Below are positions 60,348 through 64,000 of a stretch of 64,000 nucleotides of DNA, piece by piece. Where the stretch lies: NCBI GenBank assembly GCA_034928535.1, contig JAYFOV010000008.1, positions 1-64,000 on the forward strand, read 5' to 3'. Below the pieces are notes generated by a model that was not told the DNA's origin, ran no database searches, and worked only from the letters and a program-made list of their open reading frames with translations. Source of the stretch: CAXXOK01 sp001604115. GTDB lineage: Bacteria; Bacillota; Clostridia; Christensenellales; Aristaeellaceae. Each line of letters opens with the position of its first letter. Position 1 is the first letter of the stretch. Made by a program: the position numbers and the translations under genes.

Positions 60348-60999
60348 CCCCTCGCTTTTCCAGCAGATTCACCGCCACCAGCACCGAGAACGAAATAACC
60401 AAATCAATCGCCACCCAACGAAAGGCGAGCGCATCGTTCCCCTCCCGCCACAGCTGATACACGGTGGTTGCGATGGTTGCTGTGCGCCCGGGAATGTAGC
60501 CGGTAACCATTGCAGTTGCTCCGTATTCCCCCAAAGCCCGCGCGAAAGAGAGTACCGTCCCCGCCAGCAGACCCGCCTTGGCGTTGGGCATTTTGATGCG
60601 CCAGAAGATGAACCGCCTGCTCAACCCCATGGTTTGGGCGCAGGCTGCCCATTCGGGGTTGAGCTGTTCAAACGCGCCGCGTGCAGTGCGGTACATCAGC
60701 GGAAACGCAACTATGGTCGTCGCAAAAATTGCGCTGTACCAGGTCATAGTCAGCTTCAGTTCAAAACTCTCCAGCAGCAGCGCCCCCAGCGGCGCTTTGG
60801 GGCTGATGGTTTTAAGCAAAAAAAAGCCAACGACCGTTGGCGGCAATACCAGCGGCAGCGTAAGGATGCAATCCAGCGCGCCCTTGAGCCACGCAGGCAG
60901 CCTTGTAATGCCGTTGGCTGCCCAGATGCCCAGCAGAAACGTGAGCACTGTGGAGATCGCAGCCACCCGCAGGGAGTTGATCAACGGGAAAAGATCCAT
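60319..60999 (-). CDS. modB: Molybdate ABC transporter, permease
   Basis: 226 residues with five or six membrane helices, PLVLPPTVVGFFLL (typical of ModB), the EAA loop WAACAQTMGLSRRFIFWRIKMP and SFARALGEYGATAMVTGYIPG. Partner of ModC and ModA. ATG at 60999 after GGAGGG, 69 bp after modA. Confidence 0.95.
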   Translation of the reverse strand: MDLFPLINSLRVAAISTVLTFLLGIWAANGITRLPAWLKGALDCILTLPLVLPPTVVGFFLLKTISPKAPLGALLLESFELKLTMTWYSAIFATTIVAFPLMYRTARGAFEQLNPEWAACAQTMGLSRRFIFWRIKMPNAKAGLLAGTVLSFARALGEYGATAMVTGYIPGRTATIATTVYQLWREGNDALAFRWVAIDLVISFSVLVAVNLLEKRGGGARAGSAA

Positions 61000-61068
61000 A
61001 GACCCTCCTGAAACCCAATGCGCGCCGCCCCGCAGCAGCTGTGCGTGCGGAGCGGCGCTTTGATGGAT

Positions 61069-61878
61069 TTAACGCTCCGGCACCGTAAACCCGATGTCGG
61101 TCCATACCTTTGTAGCTTCCGGGCCTTTCAGGTATTCCAGAAAGGCCCTTGCTTCATCTGGATTCTGGCTGTGCTTGAGCACAGCCACAGGGTATTGAAC
61201 CGGCTTGTGGCTGCCTTCCGGCGCGGTGGCCACCACGGTGATGCCCGATCCCGTGGCCGCGTCGGACACATAGACGACTCCGCAATCTACCGCTGCCGCC
61301 TCTACTTGGGCGAGCACTTCCTTTACGTTAGAGCCGAAGGTGATTTTGGCGTCCGCGTTGAGCTTGTCCCACAGCCCAAGATAGGTGAACACATCCTGGG
61401 CGTATTGGCCAACCGGCACATCGCTGTTGCCCAGGGCAATCAAGCTTACCCGCTCCGTGCCCACATCTTCAAAGGAGGCGATGCCCTTATCGCTGCCTTC
61501 CGGCACGATCAGCACCACCGTGTTGGTCAGCAGGTTAAAGCGCGTGCCTTCCAGCAGTTCATCCTGCCCTTTGGGGTTCTTTTCTGTGCCGGCGGTTATG
61601 TCCAGCTCGTTCATCTGCTTTTGACCTGCAGAGATGAATAGATCGGCATCTGCGCCTTCCTCGATTTGCGTTTGCAGGGTGCCGCTGGAATCGAAATTGA
61701 AGGTTAAGGTCACATCCGGCGCAACCAGCTTATATTGTTTTGCGATTTCGGTCAGGCTTTCGGTCATGGACGCGGCTGCAAACACGATCAGCTCGGTTGC
61801 CGGTGCCTTGGCAGCCAATGCGCTTGCTGCGCCCAGCATCACAGTCAGGGCCAGGATAAGTGCCAGGGTTCTTTTCAC
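61069..61878 (-). CDS. modA: Molybdate-binding protein
   Basis: 269-residue extracellular oxyanion-binding protein. Signal peptide KRTLALILALTVMLGAASALA, then ELIVFAAASMTESLTEI, FNFDSSGTLQTQI, ADLFISAGQKQMNEL and a conserved C-terminal YPVAVLKHSQNPDEARAFLEYL. The expected lipobox cysteine is missing: the cleavage region reads ASALAAK, so it seems to be released by signal peptidase I rather than anchored as a lipoprotein. 13 bp downstream of the MoeA-like gene. Confidence 0.94.
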   Translation of the reverse strand: MKRTLALILALTVMLGAASALAAKAPATELIVFAAASMTESLTEIAKQYKLVAPDVTLTFNFDSSGTLQTQIEEGADADLFISAGQKQMNELDITAGTEKNPKGQDELLEGTRFNLLTNTVVLIVPEGSDKGIASFEDVGTERVSLIALGNSDVPVGQYAQDVFTYLGLWDKLNADAKITFGSNVKEVLAQVEAAAVDCGVVYVSDAATGSGITVVATAPEGSHKPVQYPVAVLKHSQNPDEARAFLEYLKGPEATKVWTDIGFTVPER

Positions 61879-61890
61879 GGAAATACCCCC

Positions 61891-62916
61891 TTACGATTCT
61901 TTCCCGAAGCCGCAGTTGGGGTAGGTGCACACGTCACAGTTGAGGCATAATCCTCCACAGCCCAGCTGTGCAATGTCTTTTTTGGAGATAGGTACACCGG
62001 CCACGATGCGTGGCAGCAGCAAATCAAACACAGTCGCTTTGGCGTACATGACGCAGCCGGGGAGCCCCAGAATGGGCACGTCATCCGCAAAGTAGCCCAG
62101 CAGCAGCATTGCGCCGGGCAATACCGGTGCGCCGTAGCTGACGATGCGCGCGCCGCTTTGCTTGATTGCCGCGGGGGTCATGTCATCCGGGTCCACGCTC
62201 ATGCCGCCTGTGCAAAGGATCAGTTCCACACCCGCATCCCGCATGGCCTGGATCGCTTCCACGATATGCTCCTGCGCATCATCCGTCACAAGGTGCTCCA
62301 CCGTTTCCACCCCAAAGGCAGCCAGTTTGGCCTGCACAACGGGCGTGAACCGATCCTGGATGCGCCCGTGGAACACCTCGTTGCCGGTGGTCACGATGCC
62401 CGCCTTCAGCGCGCGGAAAGGGTGCAGCGTTAGCAGCGGAACAGCGCCCGCAATGGCTTCTGCCTGCTCAATACGGCTTTGATGGATCACCAGGGGGATG
62501 ACCCGCGTGCCGCATAGCTTGTCGCCAGCCTTCACCGCCTCATGCGTATGGCGGGTCGCGATCATCAGTTCCTCCAGCATGTTGATCCGTAGCAACCGCT
62601 CGGTGTCCACGGTGAGCACGCCATCCCGTGTGGCCATCAACTCCAGCTTGCCTTCCCGGATCTCCCCGCGTTCCATCCATTGATTTTGACATAGCGCACC
62701 CAGACGCTCCGCCGCATCGTTTTCATGCAGATGCTCCGCGTCCATTTCCCAAACGAACAAGTGATCCTTGCCCATGCTCAACAGCATCGGGATATCCGCC
62801 TCCGTGACCACATGACCTTTGCGGAACTGTGCGCCTTTCCACTCCCCGGGTACGATGCGCGTCACGTCATGGCAGAGAACCTGCCCTACTGCATGAATGG
62901 TTTCGATGCGCCGCAT
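61891..62916 (-). CDS. MoeA/MogA-like molybdopterin-binding protein with C-terminal cysteine cluster
   Basis: 341 residues. The MPT-binding (MoCF) domain occupies the second half: GIVTTGNEVFHGRIQDRF, LCTGGMSVDPDDMTPAAI, GLPGCVMYAKATVFDLLLPR. The last 35 residues hold a cluster CGGLCLNCDVCTYPNCGFG with five cysteines, suited to bind iron-sulfur or another metal. This form is regularly found with clostridial Mo operons and presumably handles late cofactor assembly. The ATG at 62916 follows AAAGGAG; another ATG just upstream is out of frame. First gene of the Mo operon. Confidence 0.85.
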   Translation of the reverse strand: MRRIETIHAVGQVLCHDVTRIVPGEWKGAQFRKGHVVTEADIPMLLSMGKDHLFVWEMDAEHLHENDAAERLGALCQNQWMERGEIREGKLELMATRDGVLTVDTERLLRINMLEELMIATRHTHEAVKAGDKLCGTRVIPLVIHQSRIEQAEAIAGAVPLLTLHPFRALKAGIVTTGNEVFHGRIQDRFTPVVQAKLAAFGVETVEHLVTDDAQEHIVEAIQAMRDAGVELILCTGGMSVDPDDMTPAAIKQSGARIVSYGAPVLPGAMLLLGYFADDVPILGLPGCVMYAKATVFDLLLPRIVAGVPISKKDIAQLGCGGLCLNCDVCTYPNCGFGKES

Positions 62917-62950
62917 TGCATAGCTCCTTTCCCTTGGCTTCGTTGCCTGC

Positions 62951-62979
62951 ATTATAGCATGATACTCTTTTCAGGACAA
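62951..62979 (-). promoter_or_regulatory. Sigma-A promoter of the molybdenum operon
   Basis: Minus strand TTGTCC (62979-62974), 17-bp spacer, TATAAT (62956-62951). Only about 30 bp of leader before the first start codon, so there is no room for a riboswitch. Confidence 0.87.
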
Positions 62980-63002
62980 CGCTATATACTGATATTATTA
63001 CG
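62980..63002. promoter_or_regulatory. Candidate Mo-box (ModE-type operator) next to the Mo operon promoter
   Basis: CGCTATATA at 62980-62988 equals the left half of the Mo-box consensus known from proteobacteria; the right side TATTATTACG (to 63002) is an imperfect inverted half. It abuts the -35 box. No modE gene is seen in the window, so this is an inference from sequence and position. Confidence 0.4.
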
Positions 63003-63092
63003 TTTATAGGCTACTGCAATAAATGAAATTAGGCGCAGTATGTTGCTTTCATTCATCGCGCCGCGATTGGAAGTGAGCAGACCCATTGTATG

Positions 63093-63125
63093 CAAAAATC
63101 GCCGGAGCGTCAACAGCCCGGCGAT
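63093..63125 (-). terminator. Terminator of the acyltransferase gene
   Basis: Minus strand ATCGCCGG (63125-63118) pairs with CCGGCGAT (63105-63098), followed by TTTTT. Directly after the stop at 63150. Confidence 0.82.
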
Positions 63126-63149
63126 TGATCCCGGTGGTTTGCCTGAGGC

Positions 63150-64000
63150 TCAGGGGCGCACCATGTCCGCTTTGCGCTGCCAGCGAAGGGTAGCCCAACT
63201 GACCAGCTGATGGTAGCCCATGCCCAGCAGCACATTGCCAGCGCACAGCCCTAGCCACCCCCACGCACTGGTAAGGCTGCTTGCCTTGGCCAGTTCCACC
63301 ATCCAGATATTGATCAGATAAATCTCAAAGGAGCTTTTCCCCACAGCACGCAGCGGCTTGAACAAGGGTGCGGCCCGCGTAAGCTTGCTCAGGCCATAGG
63401 CCAGCCCCACGCAAAGCGCGGGGGTAATCAGCGCAAAGGGGTACCAGTACATGCCGTAATCAATGAGCACCCCATCACCCAAACGCAGGCTGTAAAGCAA
63501 AATGCCAAGCCCAAGCACAAACGCAGCCACATAGGCCGTGCGCACCAGACCACGCCGCCGGCTGATGCGCCAGTCCATGCCAAATGCCAAACCCAGTATA
63601 AAAACCGGCAAGCGGGACGCGGCCATCATTTGCTTGAGTCCGATGTTGGCTATGCCCACCCCGGCGCTCAGCGCCAACAGCAGCGCAAGCGCATGGAGGG
63701 GTTTTTTGCTGCGCACCAGCACCGCATAGCAAAGCGGCGCGATCAGGAAAAACAGAAACTGTGCATTGGCATACCAGTTGAACACTTTCGGCGTCTGAAT
63801 CCAGTAGCCGACCATCGTCAGGTTGCCCATCACGCCGCGCGCAGCCTGCACGGGGCTGAGCCCATAACCGGGAAACATGATGGCCATCCATAACAGCAGC
63901 AGGGGCAGATAGGCGGGCAGCACACGCCAAAGACGGCGGCTCGCATAACCGCGCAGCTCCTCCCCGTTGTGCAGCGAGCGGAATAACCCCATCCCCATCA
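63150..64000 (-). CDS. Acyltransferase-3 family membrane protein (5' end outside window)
   Basis: About 283 visible C-terminal residues with eight or nine membrane helices: LRGYASRRLWRVLPAYLPLLLLW is the family's conserved R-R/Y-P region, WYANAQFLFFLIAPL and GKSSFEIYLINIWMVEL are further signatures. Such proteins O-acetylate or O-succinylate surface glycans, peptidoglycan or lipids. The catalytic N-terminal histidine lies beyond the window. Its substrate may be the polymer made at 32-48 kb, but this is only a guess. Confidence 0.85.
   Translation of the reverse strand, partial: MGMGLFRSLHNGEELRGYASRRLWRVLPAYLPLLLLWMAIMFPGYGLSPVQAARGVMGNLTMVGYWIQTPKVFNWYANAQFLFFLIAPLCYAVLVRSKKPLHALALLLALSAGVGIANIGLKQMMAASRLPVFILGLAFGMDWRISRRRGLVRTAYVAAFVLGLGILLYSLRLGDGVLIDYGMYWYPFALITPALCVGLAYGLSKLTRAAPLFKPLRAVGKSSFEIYLINIWMVELAKASSLTSAWGWLGLCAGNVLLGMGYHQLVSWATLRWQRKADMVRP

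Noticed and set aside
62917..62950. Molybdenum-cofactor riboswitch before the Mo operon
   Set aside because: The promoter leaves only about 30 bases of leader, too short for the known Moco RNA motif.

Overview
The window reads as chromosomal DNA of a fairly GC-rich member of the Bacillota, most likely class Clostridia. Grounds: a CIRCE operator in front of hrcA-grpE-dnaK-dnaJ, a PrpC/PrkC phosphatase-kinase pair with PASTA domains next to rsgA-rpe, an HPr kinase, Gram-positive style ribosome binding sites (many GTG and TTG starts), and YqeB/YqeC molybdenum-selenium genes. The genus cannot be told from the sequence. No tRNA, rRNA, IS element, phage gene or CRISPR array was seen.

Layout. (1) 1-7.1 kb, plus strand: rsmB (entering from the left edge with a long in-frame Arg/Pro/Phe repeat extension), rlmN, prpC, prkC, rsgA, rpe, ending in a terminator. 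(2) 7.2-9.0 kb: an acyl-CoA synthetase behind a textbook sigma-A promoter. (3) 9.1-12.3 kb, minus strand: rho with a long disordered Q/R/P/Y-rich insert, and a TRM11-type methyltransferase. A roughly 1 kb stretch without a convincing gene follows. (4) 13.4-22.3 kb, minus strand: hrcA-grpE-dnaK-dnaJ-prmA-rsmE-mtaB-HIT-rpsU, a heat-shock and translation-fidelity gene string with CIRCE at its head. (5) 22.6-28.6 kb: hemW, a DUF1622 membrane protein, lepA, a FadR-type GntR regulator and a membrane diguanylate cyclase.

(6) 28.8-47.7 kb is the accessory, cell-surface part. Two roughly 1,100-residue secreted proteins built from Thr/Pro/Glu repeats, fibronectin-III-like repeats and a CUB-like module are found here; one carries a C-terminal caspase-like protease domain, the other lies downstream of an ABC-2 polysaccharide exporter (permease plus ATPase). 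Between and around them are four glycosyltransferases on the minus strand, an fdtA-fdtB-fdtC-like set for a dTDP-3-acylamino-3,6-dideoxyhexose, a CDP-glycerol-transferase-like protein, an unknown membrane protein and another GT2. Together they look like a locus for a glycopolymer that is built in the cytoplasm and exported by the ABC route.

(7) 47.9-55.0 kb, plus strand: a membrane nucleotide-sugar 4,6-dehydratase (CapD/PglF type), tadA, a HAD phosphatase, hprK, a ROK glucokinase, asnS and an SCP2-like protein. (8) 55.2-62.9 kb, minus strand: one molybdenum operon (MoeA-like protein, modA, modB, modC, mogA, moaA, moaC, MOSC, yqeC, yqeB) from a single sigma-A promoter with a candidate Mo-box beside it. 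It supplies molybdate uptake, molybdopterin synthesis and selenium-dependent hydroxylase maturation, although no hydroxylase is in the window. (9) The right edge holds the C-terminal part of an acyltransferase-3 membrane protein.

Most noteworthy: the repeat-extended RsmB, the prion-like insert in Rho, and the pair of modular surface proteins, one with a secreted caspase-like domain.
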